Source of the DNA: an uncultured Flavobacteriales bacterium
GTDB lineage: Bacteria > Bacteroidota > Bacteroidia > Flavobacteriales > Vicingaceae
DNA: 8,832 nucleotides
Direction of reading: 5' to 3'
NCBI GenBank assembly: GCA_913052515.1
Contig: CAJXFJ010000049.1
Coordinates: 1 to 8,832, forward strand
In this document: positions 1-6,596 of the stretch, one piece after another
Numbering within the stretch: position 1 is the stretch's first letter
How the letters are laid out: the number at the start of each line of letters is the position of its first letter
Notes under the pieces: model-generated
The model's input: only the letters and a program-made list of their open reading frames with translations
What the model was told of the DNA's origin: nothing
Databases searched by the model: none
Made by a program: the position numbers and the translations under genes

Positions 1-1
1 A

Positions 2-727
2 GGTAAGTCTAAGTTTAAACACAATGATCCGAGTAATTTAGAAATGCTTTTAATTAAACAACAAGCTGGTAAATTATTAAAAGATTCTAATAAAATAATT
101 AATTTTCCACAAAAAAGAAGTTTTGCAGAAGAAATAGAAGCCATGAAAAAAAGAGGTCTGATTCAAGAAGCTAAATTGGTAGAGGCCAAGCAACGAAGTG
201 AGAACTTGGAATTGATGAGGGCCTTTAAAAGTGCTTACTCTTTCAGTGAGATTCAATTTTTTAAAAGCCACCATTCTTCGAAAGTGAGAAATGGAAAACT
301 AGAAGGCATCTTTTTAAACGATAGTTTGCAAGAAGATAGCTCCATTTTTATCAGAAATAAAAAGCATGTTTTTACTGCTGAACTGAGTTTGTTAGAAGAA
401 GATACCGCCAAGTACTTTTCACATTATCAATGGGTTCAAACTGGGCACTTTGCTATGGTTCAAGTTCCTGTGTTTTACGGTGGAGGTGGAAATACTTTTA
501 TGGCTTTGGTAATCAAAGACCGGTATTTTAATCAACTAACACGTCCATTTCCATATTATTCAAGGGCCTTGTTTAAAGCCATTGAAGAAAACAAAGCCAA
601 TAAAATTTTCTACTTTCCATTAATGCTTTTTTCTCCAATGTCAATGCATGAGTGTGTCTTAAACTTAGACGGTAAACTAAAAAAGTACCACCAAAAGGTG
701 CTTCGAAAAGAGAAGTTAAATCCTTAA
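2..727 (+). CDS. Unrecognised protein, probably 5'-truncated by the window edge
   Basis: I do not recognise this protein. The frame is open from base 2, with no stop before the first ATG at 44, and the 14 codons before that ATG read like ordinary coding sequence (GKSKFKHNDPSNLE). The true start therefore probably lies outside the window; if ATG 44 is the start, the product is 227 aa. Counting from ATG 44, residues about 27-62 are rich in Glu, Lys, Ala and Leu and look like an amphipathic helix or short coiled coil. A globular part follows, with a Gly run (YGGGGN, near residue 145) and an aromatic, Pro-rich C-terminal third. There is no signal peptide, membrane span or catalytic motif that I can name, so it is probably cytosolic. 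It is followed by an inverted repeat and the promoter of the MarC-like gene, so it is probably the last gene of its transcript. Sure that it is coding, unsure of start and function. Confidence 0.75.
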   Translation, partial: GKSKFKHNDPSNLEMLLIKQQAGKLLKDSNKIINFPQKRSFAEEIEAMKKRGLIQEAKLVEAKQRSENLELMRAFKSAYSFSEIQFFKSHHSSKVRNGKLEGIFLNDSLQEDSSIFIRNKKHVFTAELSLLEEDTAKYFSHYQWVQTGHFAMVQVPVFYGGGGNTFMALVIKDRYFNQLTRPFPYYSRALFKAIEENKANKIFYFPLMLFSPMSMHECVLNLDGKLKKYHQKVLRKEKLNP

Positions 728-741
728 CATTTATTTACCAA

Positions 742-779
742 AAAAGTAGCATCTCAAAGTCTTTTTTCTCACTACTTTT
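742..779. repeat. 8-bp inverted repeat overlapping a promoter
   Basis: AAAAGTAG at 742-749 is perfectly inverted as CTACTTTT at 772-779, with 22 bases between. The right arm covers most of the -7 element of the promoter for the MarC-like gene. It could be an operator, a weak terminator for the preceding gene, or chance in AT-rich sequence; the long loop argues against an efficient terminator. Confidence 0.35.
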
Positions 780-780
780 G
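773..780 (+). promoter_or_regulatory. Bacteroidota -7 promoter element for the MarC-like gene
   Basis: TACTTTTG is a full match to the Bacteroidota -7 consensus TAnnTTTG, and is followed by CGCCC. I see no TTTG box at the usual distance upstream. Transcription would start near 787, leaving a leader of about 20 nt that contains AAGGG about 8 bases before the ATG, the only Shine-Dalgarno-like sequence in the window. Confidence 0.55.
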
Positions 781-808
781 CGCCCTCAAATTTTTAAGGG
801 TCAATAAA

Positions 809-1375
809 ATGCAGTTCAACTTTAGAGAAATATTTACCGCAGGTATGGTTTTGTTTGCCGTGATAGATATCATTGGTTCTGTGCCCATTATCATTGACTT
901 AAGACAAAAAGTAGGGCATATAAAATCAGAAAAGGCTTCAATTGTAGCCTTGGTTTTAATGATTTTATTCTTGTTTGTTGGAGAGTCAATACTCAACCTG
1001 ATTGGGATTGATGTGAATAGCTTTGCGATTGCCGGTTCTTTTGTATTGTTTTTTCTAGCCTTGGAAATGATTTTGGGAATAAAACTATATAAGGATGATA
1101 TTCCTGAAACAGCCTCAATTGTACCCATTGCTTTTCCATTAATTGCTGGTGCAGGTACCATGACTTCTTTGCTAGCCATGCGTGCAGAATATGAAGTACA
1201 AAATATTATTGTGGCAATTATTGCTAATATCATTGTGGTTTATGCAGTATTAAAATCTTCCAAGGTTATTGAACGAGTGCTTGGCTCAGGCGGAATAGCT
1301 GTTTTAAGGAAAGTATTTGGCATTGTATTATTAGCCATTGCAGTAAAGCTTTTTAGAACCAATTTGGGATTCTAA
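809..1375 (+). CDS. MarC/UPF0056 family integral membrane protein
   Basis: Inner-membrane protein of the MarC family (UPF0056). About six hydrophobic segments are visible, near residues 7-29, 45-65, 71-92, 103-123, 131-149 and 164-182. Family hallmarks are the FAVIDIIGSVPI stretch in the first segment (residues 16-27), VPIAFPLIAGAGTMTS (105-120) in the middle, and RVLGSGGIAVLRKVFGIVLLAI (156-177) near the end. At 188 aa it is slightly short of the usual length of about 200 aa but looks complete. The transport substrate is unknown; the family was named after the mar locus, but the E. coli member was later reported not to confer multiple antibiotic resistance, so a drug-efflux label is unwarranted. 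The ATG start is supported by the promoter at 773-780 and an AAGGG about 8 bases upstream. The next gene has its own promoter candidate, so this is probably a single-gene transcript. Confidence 0.9.
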   Translation: MQFNFREIFTAGMVLFAVIDIIGSVPIIIDLRQKVGHIKSEKASIVALVLMILFLFVGESILNLIGIDVNSFAIAGSFVLFFLALEMILGIKLYKDDIPETASIVPIAFPLIAGAGTMTSLLAMRAEYEVQNIIVAIIANIIVVYAVLKSSKVIERVLGSGGIAVLRKVFGIVLLAIAVKLFRTNLGF

Positions 1376-1386
1376 ATAGTCTTCTA

Positions 1387-1419
1387 TTTGTGCCAGTTTA
1401 TGGCTTCTTCTTACTTTAG
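1387..1419 (+). promoter_or_regulatory. Putative Bacteroidota promoter of rnhA
   Basis: TTTG at 1387-1390, a 21-base spacer, then TACTTTAG at 1412-1419, one mismatch from TAnnTTTG. Transcription would begin near 1426, giving a leader of only about 10 nt before the TTG start of rnhA. Confidence 0.45.
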
Positions 1420-1436
1420 TTCCCAAAATTTAAGAT

Positions 1437-1913
1437 TTGGCGGAAATAACAATTTTTACAGATGGTGCGGCAAAGGGGAATCCGGGGCCTGGTGGTTATG
1501 GGGTGGTTTTGCTTTCTGGAAAGTACCAGAAAGAGCTTTCGCAGGGTTACCGTAAAACGACCAACAACCGCATGGAACTATTAGCTGTAATTGTAGGTTT
1601 GGAAGCCTTAAAAAAAGAGAAATCTGAGGTTTTAATATTCTCAGATTCTAAATATGTCGTTGACTCAGTTGAAAAAGGATGGGTTTTTAATTGGCAGAAA
1701 AAAGGGTTTGCCAAGAAAAAAAACGTGGATTTATGGAAGCGCTTTCTAGTCATTTACTCCAAACACAAAGTCCGTTTTGAATGGGTAAAAGGACATGCTG
1801 GAAACCAATGGAACGAACGCTGCGACCAACTAGCCGTTAAGGCAGCTACCTCTACTAACTTATTGGTTGATGAAGGTTTTGAGAATCAATCTAAAGATGA
1901 AAGCTTATTTTAA
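1437..1913 (+). CDS. rnhA: Ribonuclease HI, TTG start
   Basis: Cytosolic endonuclease that cleaves the RNA strand of RNA-DNA hybrids, removing R-loops and replication primers. The RNase H fold is complete in 158 aa: TDGAAKGNPGPGGYG holds the first catalytic Asp (D9), NNRMELLAV holds E47, FSDSKYVVDS holds D70, and WVKGHAGNQWNERCDQLA holds H120 and D130. These match the D-E-D-H-D set of the E. coli-type enzyme, and a basic stretch at residues 88-95 sits where the substrate-binding handle is expected. The start is the TTG at 1437: an in-frame TAA lies two codons upstream and the first in-frame ATG comes only at residue 46, after the first catalytic Asp. The short tail after residue about 138 is acidic and not part of the core. 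It is convergent with the aminopeptidase gene and overlaps it by 4 bases at the stop codons. Confidence 0.96.
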   Translation: MAEITIFTDGAAKGNPGPGGYGVVLLSGKYQKELSQGYRKTTNNRMELLAVIVGLEALKKEKSEVLIFSDSKYVVDSVEKGWVFNWQKKGFAKKKNVDLWKRFLVIYSKHKVRFEWVKGHAGNQWNERCDQLAVKAATSTNLLVDEGFENQSKDESLF

Positions 1914-4555
1914 TTCAAAGCTCCATCTATAATTCGTTCCAAATTGACATTTTCTTCATCTTTTCTAATATTCAACAAAGCTGCTTTTAATGCCTCTTGC
2001 ATTTTTTCAGCATTAGCCAATTGAGCATTTATTTTGCTTGGATCAGATTGGGCTGACTCACTATCAAGAGCATTGGTTAAATCAGAAACTTGGTCTTGAT
2101 ACTTGGTATACAAGCTCACCAAGGCATTAATGGCATTCATTCTAACATACCAAGGGTCATCTCCTTTTCCAATTTTTTCAAATGTTGGAATGGCAGAAGC
2201 AATGGTTTCATCACTTTGTTTATTGATGTATTCGCCATAAGTAGCTAAAAAGGGATAAAGGTTAAAGCCACTTAATTCGCCAATAGCATTTTGAAAGAAG
2301 GGATGATGGGACTTACTACCATCTTCTGCATAAATACCTGCAATGGCTATTTTGATACCGCTGTTATCTTCTTTTTCCATCTTTTCTGCAGCTTCAATTC
2401 CTGCTTTAGCATCTTTTTCATAAAGGGCATCTAAAGCAGTTGAAACCACTCGGTAAGATTTGTCAGTCAATCCTTTTTTGAAAAAGTCAATTTCAACATC
2501 TTCTTTGTAGTGCTTACTTATGCGGTAAAATGCTTCTGAGCGCACCGCTGATTTTTCATCTTCAAGGGCAAGACTTTTCAATTTATCAAGAAGTAGCTCT
2601 TTTCGTGCTTTAATTAAGTTTTTCGAGCTCTCCAAAGCTTCCTCTCTGATCTTCCAAAATGGGTCATTTAAAGCGGATTCAATCACGTTCAAAGAAATAG
2701 AGTCTTTCTCTTTCTTCAATGCTTTTATCGCTTCATATCGGTCAACAAAGTTTTTACCTTTTTCATAAAGCACAATGGCTTCATTTTCGTCAAACTTTTG
2801 ATTGATTTTAGCAACTAAACTTTTATTGGCATCAAAGTTTACTAAAAGCGGTTGCTGTTCCATAGAAAAATTAAATTGTTGTTCTCTTTGAGTTATATGA
2901 ATGGGAAGGATTTCAACTTTGCCAGAATGATTCACAATTTCTAGATTACTATATAGTTCAAAAACTGATGGTACATTTTCTCCTTCTTGTGACTGTATAA
3001 TTTTAACTTCCAAGGTTTTTGTTGAATCAATATATTGTTGCGATACTTCAATTTCTGGGTGTCCCGCTTGTAAAAACCACTGATTGAAAAACCAATTCAA
3101 ATCTTCGCCTGTCACTTCTTCAAAAGCCAATCTTAAGTGATGTATTTCTGCTGCTTGAAAGGCATTGTCTTTTAAGTACAATTCCAAGGCCGCAAAAAAG
3201 GCATCGTCTCCAATCTGATTTCTAAGCATGTGTAGAACTCTGCCGCCTTTGTGATAAGAGTGAGCATCAAACATATCCATGCGTTCTTCATAGTAGAATC
3301 GAATAAGTTCTTTTCGGCCTGTTTTGGAGCTCTGCAAGTAAATGTTTAAGTCATTCATCCCATGATAATCTGCTTGGTCTGATCCATACTTATGCTCTAG
3401 CCACAAATACTCACCGTAAGTGGCAAATGCTTCATTCAATGGTAAATTAGCCCATGACTCGCAAGTAACTAAATCGCCAAACCAATGGTGAAACATTTCG
3501 TGTGCTACAATATCTTCTCCTGAATTATCAATTAAAAAGCGGTCATCACCTTGTACGAAATCACCAAAAATGACGGCTCCAGTATTTTCCATAGCTCCTG
3601 AAACGTAATCTCTTACAACCACTTGATGGTACTTGTCCCACGGATATTCATAACCTAATTTTTCTGAGAAAAATCCAAGCATTTCAGGAGTGTGCGGATA
3701 GATGTCTTTTGCAAATGGTTCATACTTAGGTTCTACATAATAATGAACATCTTTACCCTTCCATTCATCTTTTACAACGGCAAACTCGCCAACCGCCATC
3801 ATAAATAAATATGGGGCATGAGGCAAATCTTGTTTCCAATAGTCGGTTCTACTTCCGTCCTCATTTTCTGTTTGAAAAATGAGAGCCCCATTCGAAAGGG
3901 TCACATAATTTGAATCAACAGTTATGTAAATTTCTTGTGTCGTTTTTTCATTTGGAGAATCAATAGTGGGAAACCAGCAGGAACTAGATTCAGTTTCACC
4001 TTGCGTCCAAATTTGCTTTGGTTTGTTGGGTTCTTTTCCATCTGGATTTATAAAGTATAAGCCTTTTTCAGAAGTAATTGCTGCACTGCCACTTTCTTCT
4101 AGCTTGTTAGGCATGGCGGTATAATTGATAAATACGCGATAAGTATCATTTCTTTGGTAAGTTTTATCAAGAGCGATATGAATGAAACTACTATCATAGT
4201 TGTATTTCAAAGGGCTTTTTTCACCAAGTTTGTTTAATAAGGCCACTTCATGAATTTGAAAACCCTTGGCATCTAGTATTAAACTATCAACAGGGTAGAA
4301 ATAAGGTTTTACCGTTAAATAAGCTTTTCCATACAAAAAGGTGCTATCCCAATCAAATGAAACCTCTAGTTTGGTGTGCAATAAATCATTAACACGCGTT
4401 TCAGCAGCTTGATACGTTTTTGGCGACTGAGGTTTAATATCAATGGTGTCTAAGGTCACCATTTCGTCAATTTCATAAATTTCACTACTTGGTTTACAAG
4501 CATTAAAAAACGCAAGTGAAGTAATAAAAACAAGGGCAAAAATTGAATTTTTCAT
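1910..4555 (-). CDS. M1-family zinc aminopeptidase, lipoprotein with C-terminal HEAT-like repeats
   Basis: Removes N-terminal residues from peptides, probably outside the inner membrane. The 881-aa product starts with a lipoprotein signal peptide whose lipobox FNAC puts the acylated Cys at position 20. The M1 architecture follows: an N-terminal beta domain with QGE (185-187), the substrate-binding GAMEN motif (320-324), the zinc site HEMFH (352-356) with the third ligand in NEAFA (E375), exactly 18 residues after the second His, and the SYHKGG motif (433-438) carrying the transition-state Tyr434. After about residue 600 the sequence is helical and repetitive: DPFWKIREEAL, EKSAVRSEAF, KSYRVVSTAL and DPWYVRMNAI recur as HEAT-like units near 631, 667, 699 and 800. 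The A/T-rich leader lacks a Shine-Dalgarno, as is normal in the phylum. All catalytic residues are present, so it should be active; substrate preference cannot be read. It fits peptide scavenging or envelope peptide turnover. Confidence 0.95.
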   Translation of the reverse strand: MKNSIFALVFITSLAFFNACKPSSEIYEIDEMVTLDTIDIKPQSPKTYQAAETRVNDLLHTKLEVSFDWDSTFLYGKAYLTVKPYFYPVDSLILDAKGFQIHEVALLNKLGEKSPLKYNYDSSFIHIALDKTYQRNDTYRVFINYTAMPNKLEESGSAAITSEKGLYFINPDGKEPNKPKQIWTQGETESSSCWFPTIDSPNEKTTQEIYITVDSNYVTLSNGALIFQTENEDGSRTDYWKQDLPHAPYLFMMAVGEFAVVKDEWKGKDVHYYVEPKYEPFAKDIYPHTPEMLGFFSEKLGYEYPWDKYHQVVVRDYVSGAMENTGAVIFGDFVQGDDRFLIDNSGEDIVAHEMFHHWFGDLVTCESWANLPLNEAFATYGEYLWLEHKYGSDQADYHGMNDLNIYLQSSKTGRKELIRFYYEERMDMFDAHSYHKGGRVLHMLRNQIGDDAFFAALELYLKDNAFQAAEIHHLRLAFEEVTGEDLNWFFNQWFLQAGHPEIEVSQQYIDSTKTLEVKIIQSQEGENVPSVFELYSNLEIVNHSGKVEILPIHITQREQQFNFSMEQQPLLVNFDANKSLVAKINQKFDENEAIVLYEKGKNFVDRYEAIKALKKEKDSISLNVIESALNDPFWKIREEALESSKNLIKARKELLLDKLKSLALEDEKSAVRSEAFYRISKHYKEDVEIDFFKKGLTDKSYRVVSTALDALYEKDAKAGIEAAEKMEKEDNSGIKIAIAGIYAEDGSKSHHPFFQNAIGELSGFNLYPFLATYGEYINKQSDETIASAIPTFEKIGKGDDPWYVRMNAINALVSLYTKYQDQVSDLTNALDSESAQSDPSKINAQLANAEKMQEALKAALLNIRKDEENVNLERIIDGALN

Positions 4556-4574
4556 ATGGGTATTTTAAGCATAG

Positions 4575-4606
4575 CAAAACTCAGATAAAAACATAGGAAT
4601 AGCAAA
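4575..4606 (-). promoter_or_regulatory. Promoter of the M1 aminopeptidase
   Basis: Read on the - strand: TTTG (complement of 4603-4606), a 20-base spacer, then GAGTTTTG (complement of 4575-4582), one mismatch from TAnnTTTG. The spacer is ideal for the Bacteroidota sigma factor. Transcription would start near 4568, about 13 nt before the ATG. Confidence 0.55.
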
Positions 4607-4616
4607 CCATTCATCC

Positions 4617-4646
4617 TTTGTAGAATGCGTGATAAGTGTATCTTTG
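4617..4646 (+). promoter_or_regulatory. Promoter of the biotin carrier / DUF4399-like operon
   Basis: TTTG at 4617-4620, an 18-base spacer, then TATCTTTG at 4639-4646, a full match to TAnnTTTG. The expected transcription start falls at about 4652, immediately at or before the ATG at 4653. This rules against the in-frame GTG at 4629, which would lie inside the promoter, and predicts a very short or absent leader. Confidence 0.65.
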
Positions 4647-4652
4647 TTTATT

Positions 4653-5162
4653 ATGAGCACATTAAAAGTAAATGTTAATCAAGGGACTTCTTTTGAGATT
4701 AATCAATCCAAAGAGGGGCAGTTTGTTTCCAATGGAGAAACAAAAGATTTAGATATTAAAGTGTTGGATAGTAGAAACTTTCATATTATTCACAAGCATC
4801 AATCATTTTCTGCAGAGGTAATTAAGGCTGATTATTCAAATAAATCATTTGAAATCCGAATCAATAACAATACCTACCAATTAGAGGTGGAAGACCGTTT
4901 CGATTTGCTTTTGCATCAATTAGGAATGGACAATTTAGCCTCTAATGTTGTAACAGAACTGAAGGCCCCTATGCCTGGTTTAGTTTTATCAACAGCGGTA
5001 GAAGTTGGTCAAGAAGTAGCTAAAGATGAACCACTCATTGTTTTGGAAGCTATGAAAATGGAAAATGTGTTAAAGTCGCCTGAAGATGTCAAGATTAAAA
5101 GTATAGCGGTAAGTGAAGGAGAAGCAGTTGAAAAAAACCAAGTATTAATTGAATTTGAATAA
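4653..5162 (+). CDS. Biotin carboxyl carrier protein (biotin/lipoyl attachment domain)
   Basis: Small cytosolic carrier that holds covalently bound biotin and shuttles CO2 between the biotin carboxylase and carboxyltransferase parts of an acyl-CoA (or similar) carboxylase. In the 169-aa product, residues about 100-169 form the biotinyl domain: LKAPMPGLVL near its start and EAMKMEN (132-138), in which Lys135 is the biotinylation site. The N-terminal about 95 residues look like short beta strands (FHIIHKHQSFSAEVI, KSFEIRINNNTYQLEV) that resemble the region preceding the biotinyl domain in acyl-CoA carboxylase carriers. I chose ATG 4653 over the upstream in-frame GTG 4629 because the latter precedes the promoter's -7 box. 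No carboxylase or transferase subunit is encoded within the window, so its partner is unknown. The next gene starts 13 bases after the stop and probably shares its transcript. Confidence 0.88.
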   Translation: MSTLKVNVNQGTSFEINQSKEGQFVSNGETKDLDIKVLDSRNFHIIHKHQSFSAEVIKADYSNKSFEIRINNNTYQLEVEDRFDLLLHQLGMDNLASNVVTELKAPMPGLVLSTAVEVGQEVAKDEPLIVLEAMKMENVLKSPEDVKIKSIAVSEGEAVEKNQVLIEFE

Positions 5163-5175
5163 ACCTAAATTAGAA

Positions 5176-5709
5176 ATGAAAAGAATTTACACCCTAAGTA
5201 CAATCATGTTGATTTCACTTGCATTTGCATGTGGTTCAGCTACCGAAAAGAAAGAAAATAAGGAACATGCAGAAGGCATGGAACATCACGATCATGGGGA
5301 TGATGCTCAAGCTCATGACCATTCTGCCATGGAAGATGAAACAACTTCTAGTTCAGATGTGCCTGCAGTTCCAGCAGAAGCAAAAGTGTTTTTTAAGAAC
5401 TTAGAAAATGGACAAACGGTTAGCTCTCCGGTGAAATTAGAGTTTGGTGTGGAAGGCATGGAAGTTGAGCCGGCTGGTGAAGTTCATGCAGGTAAAGGAC
5501 ATCATCATATTATTATAGATGGCTCTTATTTACCAACGGGAACTGTTGTTCCTGCTGATTCAGTGAACATCCACTATGGAAAAGGTCAAACAGAAACAGA
5601 AGTTGAGCTTAGTGCCGGTAAGCATACATTAACGATGCAATTTGCAGATGGTTACCACAGAAGTTATGGAGAGCAGCTTTCTACAACCATTGAAATTACT
5701 GTTGAATAA
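5176..5709 (+). CDS. His-rich lipoprotein with a DUF4399-like domain
   Basis: Exported lipoprotein of 177 aa; the biochemical function of the domain is not established. A signal peptide (basic MKR, then a hydrophobic stretch) ends at a somewhat degenerate lipobox AFAC with acylated Cys19. A flexible linker follows, rich in His, Asp and Glu (His at 31, 37, 38, 40, 47 and 49), as in metal-binding proteins. Residues about 69-177 form a beta-rich domain that I assign to DUF4399 from its pattern: VFFKNLENGQTV, LEFGVEGMEVEPAG, GHHHIIID (108-115) and a closing ELSAGKHTLTMQFADGYH (144-161). The His cluster and its partners (H104, H133, H150, H161) could bind a metal; that is inference. The start is ATG 5176, which gives a proper signal peptide; the in-frame TTG at 5149 would overlap the preceding gene. 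It is probably co-transcribed with the biotin carrier gene and ends at a strong terminator. Confidence 0.87.
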   Translation: MKRIYTLSTIMLISLAFACGSATEKKENKEHAEGMEHHDHGDDAQAHDHSAMEDETTSSSDVPAVPAEAKVFFKNLENGQTVSSPVKLEFGVEGMEVEPAGEVHAGKGHHHIIIDGSYLPTGTVVPADSVNIHYGKGQTETEVELSAGKHTLTMQFADGYHRSYGEQLSTTIEITVE

Positions 5710-5725
5710 TATAATTTGTTTCATT

Positions 5726-5752
5726 AGCCGCTTCGAAAGAAGCGGCTTTTTT
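5726..5752 (+). terminator. Strong intrinsic terminator
   Basis: AGCCGCTTC (5726-5734) pairs perfectly with GAAGCGGCT (5739-5747) around a GAAA tetraloop, and a T run continues to 5752. This ends the transcript of the DUF4399-like gene. The next start codon lies only 10 bases beyond the T run. Confidence 0.93.
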
Positions 5753-5762
5753 ATTTCATAAA

Positions 5763-6596
5763 ATGAAAACAACTCGATTAATTGCAAGTCTAAGTTTACT
5801 CTCTTTTATAGCATGTCAAAATAATGCACCAAAGCAATCAGTAGAATCTAAAGATGACATTCATGACCAATCGGATCATGAAGCACACTTAGAAACCGTT
5901 GAAGAAATAATGCTTGAGAAAAATGGAATAAAAATCTATTCCATTGGTGAAGTTGAACAATTTGAAGATGCAAAATTGGAGTTGGCGAATTACACAGTTG
6001 ATTCAAATGATGAGTCTTTGTATCGGTTCGAATTTGGAGTCTCTAATTATGAACTAAAGGCGCAAACTAATGCACATCAAGGGCATTGTGCCAACTCAGA
6101 AAAGGGTCAGCATATTCACTTCGTACTAAACAATGCTCCATACGAAGCCCATTATGAGCCAAATATAGAGTCGACCTTATTAGAGGGGAATAATGTGGTG
6201 TTGGCTTTTTTGTCTCGTTCCTATCATGAAAGCATTAAGCATAAGAATGCTTTTGTACTTAAAAATATAGCTCTTGGCGAAAATGCAGGCGCTTTTGATG
6301 AAAGTGCACCACACCTTTTTTATAGCAGACCAAAAGGAGAGTATGTTGGAGATGATACTAAGCGAATATTGCTCGATTTTTATTTGGTTAATGCCAATTT
6401 ACAAGCAGACAATTATCAAGTGCGTGTTTTGATAGATGATGAGGAGTTTGTGCTTGATAGCTGGCAAGCATATTTTGTAGAGGGCTTAAGCATGGGAGAG
6501 CATACTTTTCGAATTCAGCTCATCGATCAAGAAGGTAACTTAGTTCCAGGGCCATTTAATGATTCTGGAGATCGTATCATTCAGTTAAAAGCATAA
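5763..6596 (+). CDS. Lipoprotein with two DUF4399-like beta domains
   Basis: Exported lipoprotein of 277 aa, function unknown. The signal peptide ends in the lipobox FIAC with acylated Cys18; a short acidic linker with His34, 39 and 42 follows. Two domains are visible. Domain 1 (about 68-170) has RFEFGV, an NAHQGHCANSEKGQHIHF segment with H105, H108, C109, H117 and H119, and a closing LLEGNNVVLAFLSRSYHES. Domain 2 (about 183-277) has LLDFYLVNANL, YQVRVLIDDEEFVLDSW and VEGLSMGEHTFRIQLIDQEG but lacks the His core. By eye, both match the single domain of the preceding gene in order and spacing. Similar Bacteroidota proteins are, as far as I recall, sometimes labelled phosphopeptide-binding; nothing here supports that name. 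I infer periplasmic or outer-membrane metal binding by domain 1. It has no promoter of its own between the upstream terminator and its ATG. Confidence 0.85.
   Translation: MKTTRLIASLSLLSFIACQNNAPKQSVESKDDIHDQSDHEAHLETVEEIMLEKNGIKIYSIGEVEQFEDAKLELANYTVDSNDESLYRFEFGVSNYELKAQTNAHQGHCANSEKGQHIHFVLNNAPYEAHYEPNIESTLLEGNNVVLAFLSRSYHESIKHKNAFVLKNIALGENAGAFDESAPHLFYSRPKGEYVGDDTKRILLDFYLVNANLQADNYQVRVLIDDEEFVLDSWQAYFVEGLSMGEHTFRIQLIDQEGNLVPGPFNDSGDRIIQLKA

Noticed and set aside
77..274. 65-aa reverse-strand frame
   Set aside because: Antisense to the first gene, Phe-rich because of A-rich codons on the other strand; no promoter nearby.
772..1233. 153-aa reverse-strand frame opposite the MarC-like gene
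   Set aside because: It is the antisense shadow of a clear membrane protein gene; its translation is low-complexity Ile/Lys/Ser with no motif.
1547..1753. 68-aa reverse-strand frame within rnhA
   Set aside because: It lies wholly antisense to the conserved RNase HI core and has no recognisable features.
1902..1922. AGCTT/AAGCT hairpin across the convergent stop codons as a terminator
   Set aside because: Only 5 A/T-rich base pairs with an 11-base loop and no adjoining T run.
5127..5157. Possible extra promoter (GTTG-N19-TGAATTTG) before the DUF4399-like gene
   Set aside because: One mismatch in each box, and it lies inside the end of the biotin carrier coding sequence; the 13-base gap suggests simple co-transcription.
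5219..5404. 61-aa + strand frame inside the DUF4399-like gene
   Set aside because: A +1 shadow of the His-rich linker region; its Met/Gln/Lys-rich composition is an artefact.
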